Assembly (NCBI GenBank): GCA_031413635.1 | Contig: JANOFM010000079.1 | Span: forward strand, 1-58,805 | Length of the DNA: 58,805 nt | Source of the DNA: SZUA-430 sp031413635 | GTDB taxonomy: Bacteria > Pseudomonadota > Alphaproteobacteria > Micropepsales > Micropepsaceae | Direction of reading: 5' to 3' | Shown: positions 24,124 to 33,385 of the stretch, in pieces | Numbering within the stretch: position 1 is the stretch's first letter | Layout: every line of letters begins with the position of its first letter | The notes under the pieces: generated by a model | Databases searched by the model: none | The model's input: only the letters and a program-made list of their open reading frames with translations | What the model was told of the DNA's origin: nothing | Translations under genes and position numbers: made by a program

Positions 24124-24353
24124 GGCGCGACTTCGACCCGGATCAGCGCCGCTTCGGCTCCTCGCAACGCGATAATCGAACGATTCAAGCGCACCGCCAG
24201 CGTTCGCCCCCCAAATGGCCCGTGCGTCAGCATCTCGACCTCGTCCCCTTCGGAGAAACCCACCTCGCGCAGTTTCGCCTCAAGCTCCGGCGTGCCTCCG
24301 GCAATGGCGGCAACGCGCGCAATCCGGCCAGGTGGCAATTCACTAAGCTTCAT
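24120..24353 (-). CDS. feoA: Ferrous iron transport protein A
   Basis: This 77-residue SH3-like protein activates FeoB at the membrane. The start MKLSELPPGRIARVAAIAGG and the centre KLREVGFSEGDEVEML are family marks; the end IIALRGAEAALIRV completes the beta-barrel. The ATGA overlap with feoB makes a standard feoAB operon. A possible Fur site lies just upstream. Confidence 0.92.
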   Translation of the reverse strand: MKLSELPPGRIARVAAIAGGTPELEAKLREVGFSEGDEVEMLTHGPFGGRTLAVRLNRSIIALRGAEAALIRVEVAP

Positions 24354-24365
24354 CGCACGAGCTTA

Positions 24366-24382
24366 TTGCAAATCAGTCGCAA
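24366..24382. promoter_or_regulatory. Possible Fur-type operator of feoAB
   Basis: An imperfect 17-bp palindrome beginning TTGCAAAT and ending GTCGCAA lies 13-29 bp before the feoA start. TTGC/GCAA half-sites of this shape occur in alphaproteobacterial iron-regulator boxes, and feoAB is a common target. Twelve of 16 paired positions agree. Confidence 0.4.
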
Positions 24383-24422
24383 CTACAATGCAGCAACTCA
24401 TTCAGCGCCGCATTGCGTTGGA

Positions 24423-26417
24423 TCAACGGCGGGCGAGTATGCCCTTGGTCGTGAACTTGCGTGTCGATGGATCATTCTTCAATCCGGTTCCCGCCGGCTG
24501 GGTCGTGGGAACCAACTGGTGTTTGCCCGGCCCGATCAGGTCCGCGCGCCCCATCGTTTTTAGCGCCTCGCGCAACACCGGCCAATTCTCTGGGTCGTGA
24601 TAGCGCAAGAACGCCTTGTGCAAGCGGCGCCGCCGCAGACCCTTAACGCTGTCGACGTGCTCGGAAGCACCGCGCCGCACAGCGCGCAACGGGCTGACCC
24701 CCGAGTGATACATCGCCGTCGCCACCGCCATCGGTGACGGCAGAAACGTCTGTACCTGATCTGCACGATAGCGGTTCTTTTTCAACCACAGCGCCAAGTT
24801 CATCATGTCCTCGTCCGTCGTACCGGGATGCGCCGCGATGAAATAGGGAATTAGAAAATACTTCTTGCCGGCCTTGGCCGCCGCCTTGTCGAACATCTCC
24901 TTGAAGCGATCATAAGCGCCGATGCCGGGTTTCAACATCTTTGCCAGCGGTCCGGCTTCGGTGTGCTCCGGCGCGATCTTCAGATAGCCGCCGACGTGAT
25001 GCGTCACCAGTTCTTCGACATATTCGGGGCTCTCGACCGCCAGGTCGTAACGCACGCCAGACGCGACCATCACTTTCTTGATACCGGGTAAAGCGCGCGC
25101 CTTGCGATAGAGCGCGATCAGCGAGTCGTGGCTCGTGTTCAAGTTCGGGCAGATGCCCGGATACACGCAAGACGGCCGCCTGCACAGCGCTTCGGTTCGT
25201 TCGTCCTTGCACGCCATCCGGTACATATTCGCTGTCGGCCCGCCGATGTCCGAGATGACACCCGTAAACCCAGGCGTCTTGTCGCGAATGCGCTCGATCT
25301 CCTGCAATACGGACTCTTCCGAGCGGTTCTGGATGATCCGTCCTTCATGCTCGGTGATCGAACAGAACGAACAGCCGCCGAAACAACCGCGCATGATCGT
25401 GACGGAGAACTTGATCATCTCCCACGCCGGAATTTTCTCGCCCGCATAGGACGGATGCGGCGCGCGCGCATAAGGCAGCGCATAGACACCGTCCATCTCC
25501 GGCGTCGTCAGCGGGATCGGCGGCGGTGTTACCCACAATTCGCGATCGCCGTGCCGCTGCACCAATGCACGTGCGTTTCCGGGATTGCTTTCACGATGCA
25601 GCACGCGCGAAGCCCGCGCGTACGCCTCTGAATCCTCCAAGACCTGCTCCAACGACGGCAGACGCACGACGGTTTTCACATCGCCTATGCGCGCGCCTTC
25701 ATCACCGGAGTCCAGATCGTTAGCCGGCGCTTCGGTCCAGCCCTCCGGCACGCGCGACTTCAGGAGCGCAACGCCACGCACATCATCGAGTTCGGAAGCC
25801 TTCGCACCCGTGGCCAGTCTGTGTGCGACTTCGACGATTGCGCGCTCCGCATTGCCGTAGAGCAGAATATCAGCCTTCGCATCGGCCAGAATCGAACGTC
25901 GCACTTTGTCCGACCAGTAATCGTAATGCGCAATCCGCCTGAGCGATGCCTCGATCCCGCCCAACACGATCGGCACATCGCGAAAGGCCTCGCGCGCGCG
26001 TTGTGCGTAGACGATCGTCGAACGATCCGGCCGCTTCCCGCCCTCGCCCTTCGGCGTGTAGTTGTCGTTGTGGCGAAGCCTGCGATCCGAGGTGTAACGG
26101 TTCACCATCGAATCCATATTGCCGCCGGTGATGCCGAAGAACAGCGCCGGGCGGCCCAGCGCCTTGAACGGTTCCGCGCTCTGCCAATCGGGCTGGGCGA
26201 TGATGCCGACGCGAAACCCCTGCGCCTCCAGCAACCGACCGATGATCGCCATCCCAAAGCTGGGGTGGTCGACATAGGCATCGCCCGTGACGAGCACCAC
26301 GTCACACGCATCCCAGCCCAAAACCTGCATCTCAGGGCCCGACATGGGTAGAAATGGGGCAGGCGGGGTCTTGGGCCGGAACTTCGGCAGGGCGAAAAGC
26401 GGCTTGGCGGCGTCCAT
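24423..26417 (-). CDS. ygiQ: YgiQ family radical SAM protein
   Basis: This 664-residue radical-SAM protein has an N-terminal cobalamin-like domain (about 30-280), a radical SAM core with the cluster motif RGCFGGCSFCS (CxxxCxxC, near residue 350), and a C-terminal extension. VTGDAYVDHPSFG at the start and YKARALPGIKKVMVASGVRYD-type segments in the core are family marks. The reaction is not known for the family. Length is somewhat less than E. coli YgiQ (~740 aa). It stands upstream of feoA on the same strand but ~70 bp away with its own 3' end before the Fur-like site. Confidence 0.9.
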   Translation of the reverse strand: MDAAKPLFALPKFRPKTPPAPFLPMSGPEMQVLGWDACDVVLVTGDAYVDHPSFGMAIIGRLLEAQGFRVGIIAQPDWQSAEPFKALGRPALFFGITGGNMDSMVNRYTSDRRLRHNDNYTPKGEGGKRPDRSTIVYAQRAREAFRDVPIVLGGIEASLRRIAHYDYWSDKVRRSILADAKADILLYGNAERAIVEVAHRLATGAKASELDDVRGVALLKSRVPEGWTEAPANDLDSGDEGARIGDVKTVVRLPSLEQVLEDSEAYARASRVLHRESNPGNARALVQRHGDRELWVTPPPIPLTTPEMDGVYALPYARAPHPSYAGEKIPAWEMIKFSVTIMRGCFGGCSFCSITEHEGRIIQNRSEESVLQEIERIRDKTPGFTGVISDIGGPTANMYRMACKDERTEALCRRPSCVYPGICPNLNTSHDSLIALYRKARALPGIKKVMVASGVRYDLAVESPEYVEELVTHHVGGYLKIAPEHTEAGPLAKMLKPGIGAYDRFKEMFDKAAAKAGKKYFLIPYFIAAHPGTTDEDMMNLALWLKKNRYRADQVQTFLPSPMAVATAMYHSGVSPLRAVRRGASEHVDSVKGLRRRRLHKAFLRYHDPENWPVLREALKTMGRADLIGPGKHQLVPTTQPAGTGLKNDPSTRKFTTKGILARR

Positions 26418-26612
26418 GGAGGCACGATGTGCGCGCCTAGACAGGCCCAGTCAATGCCGCTCTACCGCCGATTTTCCAGGAAAATTTCTTACTCGCGAGC
26501 CCTCTGTCCAACCCGCTGCAGGCGAATCCTGACAACACGTGTCCCCCAGGCACTTTTCCCGCACAACGGGAAATGCAACGCTACGTCTCACAATTAGGGG
26601 CCCTTGGGGGGC

Positions 26613-27605
26613 ATGATGACACTTGCCGAGACCGCTTCGTTTCCGGTGGAGGAACTGACCGCCGGCCATCTGCGTTTGGCCGGTTCGGACGCCATGGGGC
26701 CAAACCCATGGACAAGACCGCGCCCGACACCCAAGGACCATGGACTGACCGCCAGCCAATTGGACGACAAACGCCTAGCCGTTGAAATCCGAAAGAGCGA
26801 AAGAGAACTGCGTCAGCTCCCATACCGCGTGATCTCCGCCTTCGTGGTGCCCCTGACCGCGGTCGCCGGCGCATTCGCATATCTTGTCGGCAACTTCGAC
26901 TTCATGGCTCCGCCGGCATTTGAGTGGGTGGTCTATCTCGGCGCCTCCCTGATTCTCGCCGCAATCGCTGCACGTCTGCAAACGCGCCAACACCACGAAG
27001 CTAAAATCGCATACGACGATCACCTGGGAGTAGCAGACCGCCGCATCGCCTTCCGCACCGACGAGCGCGACTGGCTCGCAGACCAAGAACGCCGCACCAC
27101 GACCGAATTTTGGCTCAAAGACATCGCGAAGATCGCCGCCGGAAAAGGAATGAGCACCGACGATGTCTTCGCGCAGGAAGTAGCGAAGTTATTCGTCGCC
27201 TGGACCTGGAACATCAAACTGAACCAGCGAGTCCACGACTACGGTGTCGATATTTTCGGCCACGGCAAGGAAGGCAGCGCCGTCATTCAATGCAACCATT
27301 CGCTCGATGCGGGGCCCAAAGCCGCCGACATCCGCGACCTCGCCGGCAGCCGCCACGCCTTCGCCGCCGATTACGGCCTGCTGATCTCGATCCACCCGCC
27401 GCAAGCCACGCCGCAAAACGAGTTCTTCTCCGACAAAGGCCAACTGGAATTCTGGCATCTCGGCCACGTGCTGGAGCAGTGCATCGCACTCTACAAGACG
27501 CGCACGGGTCAGGACGCACCGGAAGACCCAAGCCGCGCCCATTTCCTCGATGGCGACGGAACGCCGATGGTCCGCCAAGCGCTGGAGCGGAGCGCGGCGG
27601 AGTAG
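26613..27605 (+). CDS. Membrane-anchored Mrr-like restriction-fold protein, catalytic Lys replaced
   Basis: The ATG at 26613 follows a GGGGGG run and gives 330 aa. Residues ~70-125 form two membrane helices (VISAFVVPLTAVAGAFAYLVG and FEWVVYLGASLILAAIAARL). After a coiled, charged linker, residues ~175-280 carry the Mrr-type PD-(D/E)xK layout: EVAKLF helix, then DYGVDIFG (catalytic Asp) and VIQCNHS. In active Mrr enzymes the last motif is QxK; here Q226-C-N228 has Asn instead of Lys, so nuclease activity is doubtful. The function is unknown. It could be a membrane-tethered nucleic-acid sensor or a dead relative. No methyltransferase is nearby. Confidence 0.7.
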   Translation: MMTLAETASFPVEELTAGHLRLAGSDAMGPNPWTRPRPTPKDHGLTASQLDDKRLAVEIRKSERELRQLPYRVISAFVVPLTAVAGAFAYLVGNFDFMAPPAFEWVVYLGASLILAAIAARLQTRQHHEAKIAYDDHLGVADRRIAFRTDERDWLADQERRTTTEFWLKDIAKIAAGKGMSTDDVFAQEVAKLFVAWTWNIKLNQRVHDYGVDIFGHGKEGSAVIQCNHSLDAGPKAADIRDLAGSRHAFAADYGLLISIHPPQATPQNEFFSDKGQLEFWHLGHVLEQCIALYKTRTGQDAPEDPSRAHFLDGDGTPMVRQALERSAAE

Positions 27606-27771
27606 CAGGCTCACCACGCTCCGAATTTCGGATTTCTCATCGCTCGCGGTGCAAATCCACAGCCGGCCCAAATGGCATTCCGCCACACACAAGGCCCTTT
27701 ACGCTTGCGGTGAGCCATTCTGCTCAGTAGAGCACCCCGACAAGAGGTGATTTGCCGCGAAGGAACGCAAG

Positions 27772-28629
27772 ATGAAAAACCTAGCCAGAGTTCTATTGAT
27801 TGCAGGCACCGCAATGGTCGCAGGCACGGCCATCGCGGCCGACGGAGACGTTTCGGGTTCCAAGGACCACCCGCTTCTGACCCGCTACCCCGACACCAGG
27901 ATCTCCGACTACGAGAAAAACTACAACAGCGTGCCCATGACCGTAACCGGCGCCGACGGCAAAGCCCAAAAGCAAGACATCGAAGGCGACGCGACCGTCT
28001 TCCGCTATTTTTACCGCGATGCGCAGAAGCAGCCCAGCCCGCTTCAACTCATCCGCAACTATCAAAACGCGATCAAGACCATCCAAGGCACCGTCGCGTA
28101 TGAGCGTTTGCCCAGGGACAATGACCCCGGCGAAACGACGCTCAAGGTCGCGTCCGGCGGCAAAGACATCTGGATCAAGATCGAACCCGACATTTGGAGC
28201 GCGCCCACCCAAAGCTACAAGCTGTCGATCGTCGAAGTCGCCACAATGGCCCAAGTCGTCAGCGCCAATGCGCTGCTCGACGCGCTCGAGAAGGACGGCT
28301 TCATTGCCATCTACATCAATTTCGACACCGGCAAGTCGGATCTCAAGACGGACGGCACGGCGACGGTTAAAGAAATCGCCGCCATGCTCAAGCAAGCTCC
28401 CGATCTGAAGATTGGCATCGAAGGTCACACCGACAATGTCGGCACCGCGGCTTCAAACCTGAAGCTTTCCGACGCCCGCGCCAAATCCGTGATGGATGCA
28501 GTCGTCAATGCGGGCATTGCGAAGGATCGACTAACGTCGAAAGGCCTTGGCCAAACGGCGCCCATCGCCGACAACCGCAGCGAAGACGGACGTGCCAAGA
28601 ACCGGCGGGTGGAGTTGGTAAAGAAATAG
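27772..28629 (+). CDS. OmpA-family peptidoglycan-binding protein
   Basis: A 285-residue exported protein. A signal peptide (LLIAGTAMVAGTAIAA) precedes a ~140-residue N-terminal domain that is not a beta-barrel of the usual OmpA type. The C-terminal OmpA domain (about 175-285) has INFDTGKSDL, IGIEGHTDN and GRAKNRRVELV, the motifs that hold the diaminopimelate of peptidoglycan. It is likely periplasmic or outer-membrane associated. It is convergent with mfd, with only 14 bp between stops. An AAGGAACG-type ribosome site precedes the ATG. Confidence 0.87.
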   Translation: MKNLARVLLIAGTAMVAGTAIAADGDVSGSKDHPLLTRYPDTRISDYEKNYNSVPMTVTGADGKAQKQDIEGDATVFRYFYRDAQKQPSPLQLIRNYQNAIKTIQGTVAYERLPRDNDPGETTLKVASGGKDIWIKIEPDIWSAPTQSYKLSIVEVATMAQVVSANALLDALEKDGFIAIYINFDTGKSDLKTDGTATVKEIAAMLKQAPDLKIGIEGHTDNVGTAASNLKLSDARAKSVMDAVVNAGIAKDRLTSKGLGQTAPIADNRSEDGRAKNRRVELVKK

Positions 28630-28643
28630 CCGGCGCCAACCCG

Positions 28644-31600
28644 CTAAGCGGCCAACTCCGCCAACTTACGCAACACCTGGCCGGCGCCGGCCAGTCTATC
28701 TTCCGGCGTCGTCCAATCGCGCATGATAACGAGTTTCTGATCGGGCCTGACTTTGGCGGTCTTTGAGTTCTGCGCGATCCAACCGACCAGCTTGATCGGA
28801 TCGGGGAACGCATTGTTGCGGAAGGTGATCGTCGCGCCCTTCGGGCCGGCATCGATTTTTTCCACCTGAGCGATCCGGCAGAGCTGCTTGATCGCCATGA
28901 TCTTTAGCAGCGACTTCACTTCGTCCGGCAACGGACCGAAGCGGTCGATCAGTTCGGCGGCGAACGATTCGATGCCGTCGTTGTTTTCAACTTCCGACAA
29001 CCGGCGATAGAGCGCCAAGCGCACGTTGAGGTCCGCGACATAGCTCTCCGGGATCAGCACCGCCGAACCCAGATTGATTTGCGGCGACCAAGCCTCGTCG
29101 GCCTCCTGCGCCACCGCTCCGCGCAACGAGGCAACCGCCTCCTCCAGCATGTCTTGATAGAGCTCGATGCCGACTTCGCGCACCTGGCCGGATTGTTCCT
29201 CGCCCAGCAAATTGCCGGCGCCGCGGATGTCGAGGTCGTGGCTGGCGAGCGAAAACCCCGCGCCAAGCGTGTCCAATGCCTGCAGCACCTTGAGTCGCCG
29301 GTCGGCGCCGTCGGTCAAAGTCCGCTCTGCGGGCACGGTGAAATACGCATAGGCACGCGCCTTCGATCGCCCAATGCGCCCGCGCAACTGATAAAGCTGC
29401 GCCAAGCCGAAGATGTTCGCGCGATGAACGATCAGCGTGTTGGCTGTCGGAATATCGAGCCCGCTTTCCACGATCGGCGTCGACAACAACACATCGAACT
29501 TGCCGTCGTAAAATGCCGACATGACGTCTTCGAGCCGGGTCGGTGCCATCTGCCCGTGCGCCACGCCGACTTTGACCTCCGGCACCGTGACCTTCAAAAA
29601 CTCCTCGGCATCGGCGATGTCCGAAATGCGCGGACAGACATAGAAACTCTGCCCGCCGCGATAATGCTCCCGCAGCAACGCCTCGCGCAATGTCACCGGA
29701 TCGAACGGGGCAACGAACGTTCGCACCGCAAGCCGGTCGATCGGCGGCGTCGCGATGATCGAAAGGTCCTTCACCCCCAACAACGCCAACTGCAGCGTGC
29801 GCGGGATCGGCGTCGCCGTCAGCGTCAGCACATGCACTTCGCTGCGCAACTGCTTCAGGCGTTCCTTATGGGCCACGCCGAAATGCTGCTCCTCGTCCAC
29901 GACCAAAAGCCCGAGATCGCGAAACGCAATCGACTTGGCAAGCAACGCATGCGTGCCGATCACAATATCGACCTGACCGTTCGCCACCGCCGACCGCGTC
30001 TCGGCCGCTTCTTTCGCGATCACCATGCGCGAAAGCTGGCGTATCTTGATCGGCCACCCCGCGAACCGCGCGACGAAGGTCTTGAAGTGCTGGCGCGCCA
30101 ACAATGTCGTCGGCACCACGACGGCAACCTGTCGTCCCGTCATGGCGACTACGAAGGCCGCGCGCAACGCCACTTCCGTCTTGCCGAAGCCGACGTCGCC
30201 GCACACCAGCCGGTCCATTGGCCGCCCGCGCGCGAGATCTTCGAACACGTCGCCGATGGCCTTTTCCTGATCCTCGGTCTCCTCGTACGCAAAGCGCGCG
30301 CAGAACTCTTCGTAGACGCCGTGCGGTGCGTCGATCACGACGCCCGTTCTTAGCTCGCGCTCGGCCGCCACTTTGATCAGCTGCTCGGCGATGTCGCGGA
30401 TGCGGTTCTTGAGCTTCGCCTTGCGCGACTGCCAACCCGCCCCGCCCAAGCGGTCGAGCACCACGCCCTCGTCGTCCGAGCCATAGCGCGACAGCAATTC
30501 GATATTCTCGACCGGTAGAAACAACTTGCCGCCATCGTATTGAAGCTCAAGGCAATCGTGCGGCGCGCCCGCCGCCTCGATCGTCTTCAAACCCAAATAG
30601 CGCCCGATCCCGTGATCGACGTGAACGACCAGATCGTTCAGGCTAAGCGCGGCTGCCTCCGCGATAAAGTTCGCAGCGCGCTTCGTCCGCCCGCGGGCGC
30701 GCACCATGCGATCGCCCAAGATATCCTGCTCGGACACGACGACCAGCGACGATGTTTCGAAGCCGTGGTCGAGGCCGAGGATTGCAACCGCGGTGGCACT
30801 CGGATGTAGCTTCTCGACTTCGGCCCAACTGCGCGCGATCGTAATCGGCGAAACACCATGGTCGGCAAGCACCCCGCCCATGCGGTCGGCCGAACCCTCC
30901 GACCAGCACGCCACGACGACACGCTTCTTGGCCTGAAGTTGCGAATTCAAATACCCCGCAACGCTGTCGAACACGTTCTTCGAATTGGCCACGCGATCGG
31001 GCGTGAAATCTCGCCCCCGCATCGCCCCGCCGTCTTCCTGTCCGGACAATTCGACCGGCTTGAACGGCGAGAATTGCCTGACCGCGTGGTCGGCAAGCCG
31101 CGCACGCCAATCCTCTTCCGTTAGATAAAGCTGCGCCGGAGGTAGCGGCTTGTAGGGCGGCGCCATTCCCGCGAACTTGCCCTGCGTTTGCGCGCGCGCT
31201 TGAACGCGTGCATCGTAATAGTCCGCGATCAGGGCCAGCCGCGCCGCGTGCGACTCCTCCACCTGATGGTCGAGCGTAATCGGCCCATCGCCCGCATAGT
31301 CGAAAATCGTCTCAAGCTTGGCATGATAGAGCGGCAACCAATGCTCCATGCCCGCATGCTTGCGCCCCGCACTCACCGCTTCGTAAAGCGGATCGTCGTT
31401 GAGCACCGCGCCGAACGTCGCGACATAGCCGGCACGAAATCGCTGGATCGAGCCCGTGTCGAGCGCAACCTCGCTGACCGGCGTCAACACGAAGTCCTTG
31501 ATCTCACCGACCGACTTTTGCGTCTCGGCCTCGAAGCGGCGGATTGTTTCCAACGTGTCGCCGAACAGATCGAGCCTCAGCGGCATGTCCGCGCCGGGCG

Positions 31601-32093
31601 GGAACACATCGACAATGCCGCCGCGCACCGCATAGTCGCCCGGCTCCACCACCGAACTGGCGCGCGCGAATCCATTGCGGTTCAAAAACCCAATCAATTC
31701 GTCCAGTTTGACCGTCGCACCCTTGCGCACCGCAAAGCTTGCTGCCGCCACGTCCTCGCGTTGAGGCACGCGTTGAAGCGCTGCGTTCACGGTGGTGAGC
31801 AACACCGCCGGCGACTTGCCGGAGCGCTTGACCAACGACGCCAACACCGCCATGCGCGCGCCGGCGATCTCGGCCTTCGGCGACACCCGGTCGTAAGGCA
31901 GGCAGTCCCAGGCCGGAAAGTTGAGAACCACCAGCGCTGGATCGAAGAACTTCAACGCTTCCTGAAGTTCGCTCGCCCGCGCATCGTCGCGCGCAACATG
32001 CAAGTGAAGGCCGCCGGCCTTCCGCACGGTCTGCGCGATCAGAAATGCGTCAAAGCCCTCGGGCGCGCCGGCTAAAGTCGAGAATTTGCTCAT
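28644..32093 (-). CDS. mfd: Transcription-repair coupling factor
   Basis: Mfd is a DNA translocase that removes stalled RNA polymerase and recruits UvrA to the lesion. I chose MSKFSTLAG at 32093, giving 1149 aa. Domains in order: UvrB-homology module (1-340), RNA-polymerase-interacting CarD-like domain with VVHVDHGIGRYLGL (near 500), helicase lobe 1 with Walker A GDVGFGKTEVALRAAF and the DEEQHFG box (about 640-760), lobe 2 with LIVHRANIFGLAQLYQLRGR, and the C-terminal D7 domain. All helicase motifs are intact. It overlaps sdhE by 44 bp. The mfd-sdhE-recG neighbourhood is an established alphaproteobacterial order. Confidence 0.96.
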   Translation of the reverse strand: MSKFSTLAGAPEGFDAFLIAQTVRKAGGLHLHVARDDARASELQEALKFFDPALVVLNFPAWDCLPYDRVSPKAEIAGARMAVLASLVKRSGKSPAVLLTTVNAALQRVPQREDVAAASFAVRKGATVKLDELIGFLNRNGFARASSVVEPGDYAVRGGIVDVFPPGADMPLRLDLFGDTLETIRRFEAETQKSVGEIKDFVLTPVSEVALDTGSIQRFRAGYVATFGAVLNDDPLYEAVSAGRKHAGMEHWLPLYHAKLETIFDYAGDGPITLDHQVEESHAARLALIADYYDARVQARAQTQGKFAGMAPPYKPLPPAQLYLTEEDWRARLADHAVRQFSPFKPVELSGQEDGGAMRGRDFTPDRVANSKNVFDSVAGYLNSQLQAKKRVVVACWSEGSADRMGGVLADHGVSPITIARSWAEVEKLHPSATAVAILGLDHGFETSSLVVVSEQDILGDRMVRARGRTKRAANFIAEAAALSLNDLVVHVDHGIGRYLGLKTIEAAGAPHDCLELQYDGGKLFLPVENIELLSRYGSDDEGVVLDRLGGAGWQSRKAKLKNRIRDIAEQLIKVAAERELRTGVVIDAPHGVYEEFCARFAYEETEDQEKAIGDVFEDLARGRPMDRLVCGDVGFGKTEVALRAAFVVAMTGRQVAVVVPTTLLARQHFKTFVARFAGWPIKIRQLSRMVIAKEAAETRSAVANGQVDIVIGTHALLAKSIAFRDLGLLVVDEEQHFGVAHKERLKQLRSEVHVLTLTATPIPRTLQLALLGVKDLSIIATPPIDRLAVRTFVAPFDPVTLREALLREHYRGGQSFYVCPRISDIADAEEFLKVTVPEVKVGVAHGQMAPTRLEDVMSAFYDGKFDVLLSTPIVESGLDIPTANTLIVHRANIFGLAQLYQLRGRIGRSKARAYAYFTVPAERTLTDGADRRLKVLQALDTLGAGFSLASHDLDIRGAGNLLGEEQSGQVREVGIELYQDMLEEAVASLRGAVAQEADEAWSPQINLGSAVLIPESYVADLNVRLALYRRLSEVENNDGIESFAAELIDRFGPLPDEVKSLLKIMAIKQLCRIAQVEKIDAGPKGATITFRNNAFPDPIKLVGWIAQNSKTAKVRPDQKLVIMRDWTTPEDRLAGAGQVLRKLAELAA

Positions 32094-32334
32094 AGAGTTT
32101 CGTGCGATAACGCTCGGGTGGGGGCTTACGTCCGCACAACCAGTCATAGAGATCGTTGTCTGGCACGCCTAGTAAGAGTTCAAAATCGTCCAAATCTTGA
32201 AGATTCAACCGCTCCGCGTGCCGGTCGGCGAACGGCCCCAGAATCAGGTCAACCTCCTGCATACCCCGATGCCACGCACGGAATTTGAGGCGCTTACGCC
32301 TGATTTCATCCTCTGTCAGGGCGCCATCGGTCAT
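32050..32334 (-). CDS. sdhE: Succinate dehydrogenase assembly factor 2 (FAD assembly factor)
   Basis: SdhE promotes covalent flavinylation of SdhA. From the ATG at 32334 it is 94 aa, the normal length. It carries RRKRLKFRAWHRGMQEVDLIL, whose RG-x2-E core (R-G-M-Q-E) is the conserved flavinylation motif, then LDDFELLLGVPDNDLYDWL. A longer N-terminus from 32403 has no ribosome site. The last 44 bp overlap mfd in another frame, so the two are probably co-translated. No sdh structural genes occur in the window. Confidence 0.92.
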   Translation of the reverse strand: MTDGALTEDEIRRKRLKFRAWHRGMQEVDLILGPFADRHAERLNLQDLDDFELLLGVPDNDLYDWLCGRKPPPERYRTKLYEQILDFSRRARGL

Positions 32335-32435
32335 CGCATTGCTATAGTCCGAACCAACGCTTTGAACCAGATCGAGCCTTGCGCCAAATTCGACGGCCCC
32401 CACATAACACCGTCCAAGCCACGACGATTGAGCCT

Positions 32436-33341
32436 ATGTCCGCAAACGTTCCCTTACGGCTGTCTCGGGGCAAACCCGACGGTTCCATTGCGCGCTCGAT
32501 GCAAACCCTCAAGCTCAAGGGCGGACGCCAACTGGGTTTTGCGCAATTTGGCCCCGACACAGCGTTCCCTGTCTTCTACTTCCACGGCTGGCCCGGCTCG
32601 CGTCTTGAGGCAGGTTTTTTCAATGTCCCCGGTGCCCAAATGATTGGCGTCGACAGACCCGGCTACGGCCTCTCCGACCCAGATCCCAAGCGCCGCCTTG
32701 CCGATTGGCCGCGCGACGTGGAAGCGCTGGCCGATCGCCTCGGTTACGATAAATTTGCCATCGTCGGCATGTCCGGCGGCGGACCCTATGCCGCAGCATG
32801 CGCGCACGCCCTGAAAGATCGCCTGACGCGAGTGGCTATCATCGCAGGCCTTGGGCCGCCGGAAGCGCCCGGCATGAGCGCCAATCGCGTTGGTTTCCTG
32901 CTCGATATCGGCCAGCGTCCCATCACCTCCGCGGTGCTCACCAACGTGATGCGTACGGTCATTCGCGACCGGCGGGCCGAGCAACGCATAGAGGCCTTCA
33001 AGAATCGCATGCCGCGCGCATCCAAGGACGTCGAGGCCATGACGCCCGACTTCATGCAAATGCTGCTCTCAAGCTTCCGCGAAGGCTTGCGCGCATCGGC
33101 CAAAGGCCCGGCCTCCGACGCGCGGGTCTACGGCGAGCCTTGGCCCTTCACGCTGGGCGACATCAAAGTGCCGGTGCGCGTCTGGCACGGAACCGGCGAT
33201 ACGCAAGTCCCGGTCTCCATCGGCCGCCACTACGCCCAGCACATCCCCGGCGCCATCGGTCACTTTCCGCAAGACGAAGGCCACGTCTCGATCGTCACCA
33301 ATTATCTTGAGGCGATCATCACAGATTTGCGCGCACCGTGA
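32436..33341 (+). CDS. Alpha/beta hydrolase
   Basis: A 301-residue hydrolase-fold enzyme. The oxyanion loop HGWPGSRLE is near 50, GVDRPGYGLSDPD near 73-85, and the nucleophile elbow GMSGGGPYAA (Ser catalytic). The acid is in WHGTGDTQVPV and the catalytic His in GHVSIV at the C-terminus. All triad residues are present. The substrate cannot be inferred; relatives act on esters, lactones or haloalkanes. The ATG at 32436 was chosen; 32499 (MQTLKLKGG) is an alternative. It lies between sdhE (divergent) and recG (same strand, 45 bp ahead). Confidence 0.85.
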   Translation: MSANVPLRLSRGKPDGSIARSMQTLKLKGGRQLGFAQFGPDTAFPVFYFHGWPGSRLEAGFFNVPGAQMIGVDRPGYGLSDPDPKRRLADWPRDVEALADRLGYDKFAIVGMSGGGPYAAACAHALKDRLTRVAIIAGLGPPEAPGMSANRVGFLLDIGQRPITSAVLTNVMRTVIRDRRAEQRIEAFKNRMPRASKDVEAMTPDFMQMLLSSFREGLRASAKGPASDARVYGEPWPFTLGDIKVPVRVWHGTGDTQVPVSIGRHYAQHIPGAIGHFPQDEGHVSIVTNYLEAIITDLRAP

Positions 33342-33385
33342 GCGCTCTCCCAATCGCACGCGCCAGCGCATAGTCTCGGTCCGAC

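Noticed and set aside
29079..30353. 424-codon frame antisense to mfd
   Set aside because: Entirely inside the highly conserved mfd coding region. The translation is His/Arg/Gln-rich without domain pattern.
31188..32075. 295-codon frame antisense to the mfd 5' half
   Set aside because: Shadow of mfd in high-G+C DNA; composition is Arg/His-rich.
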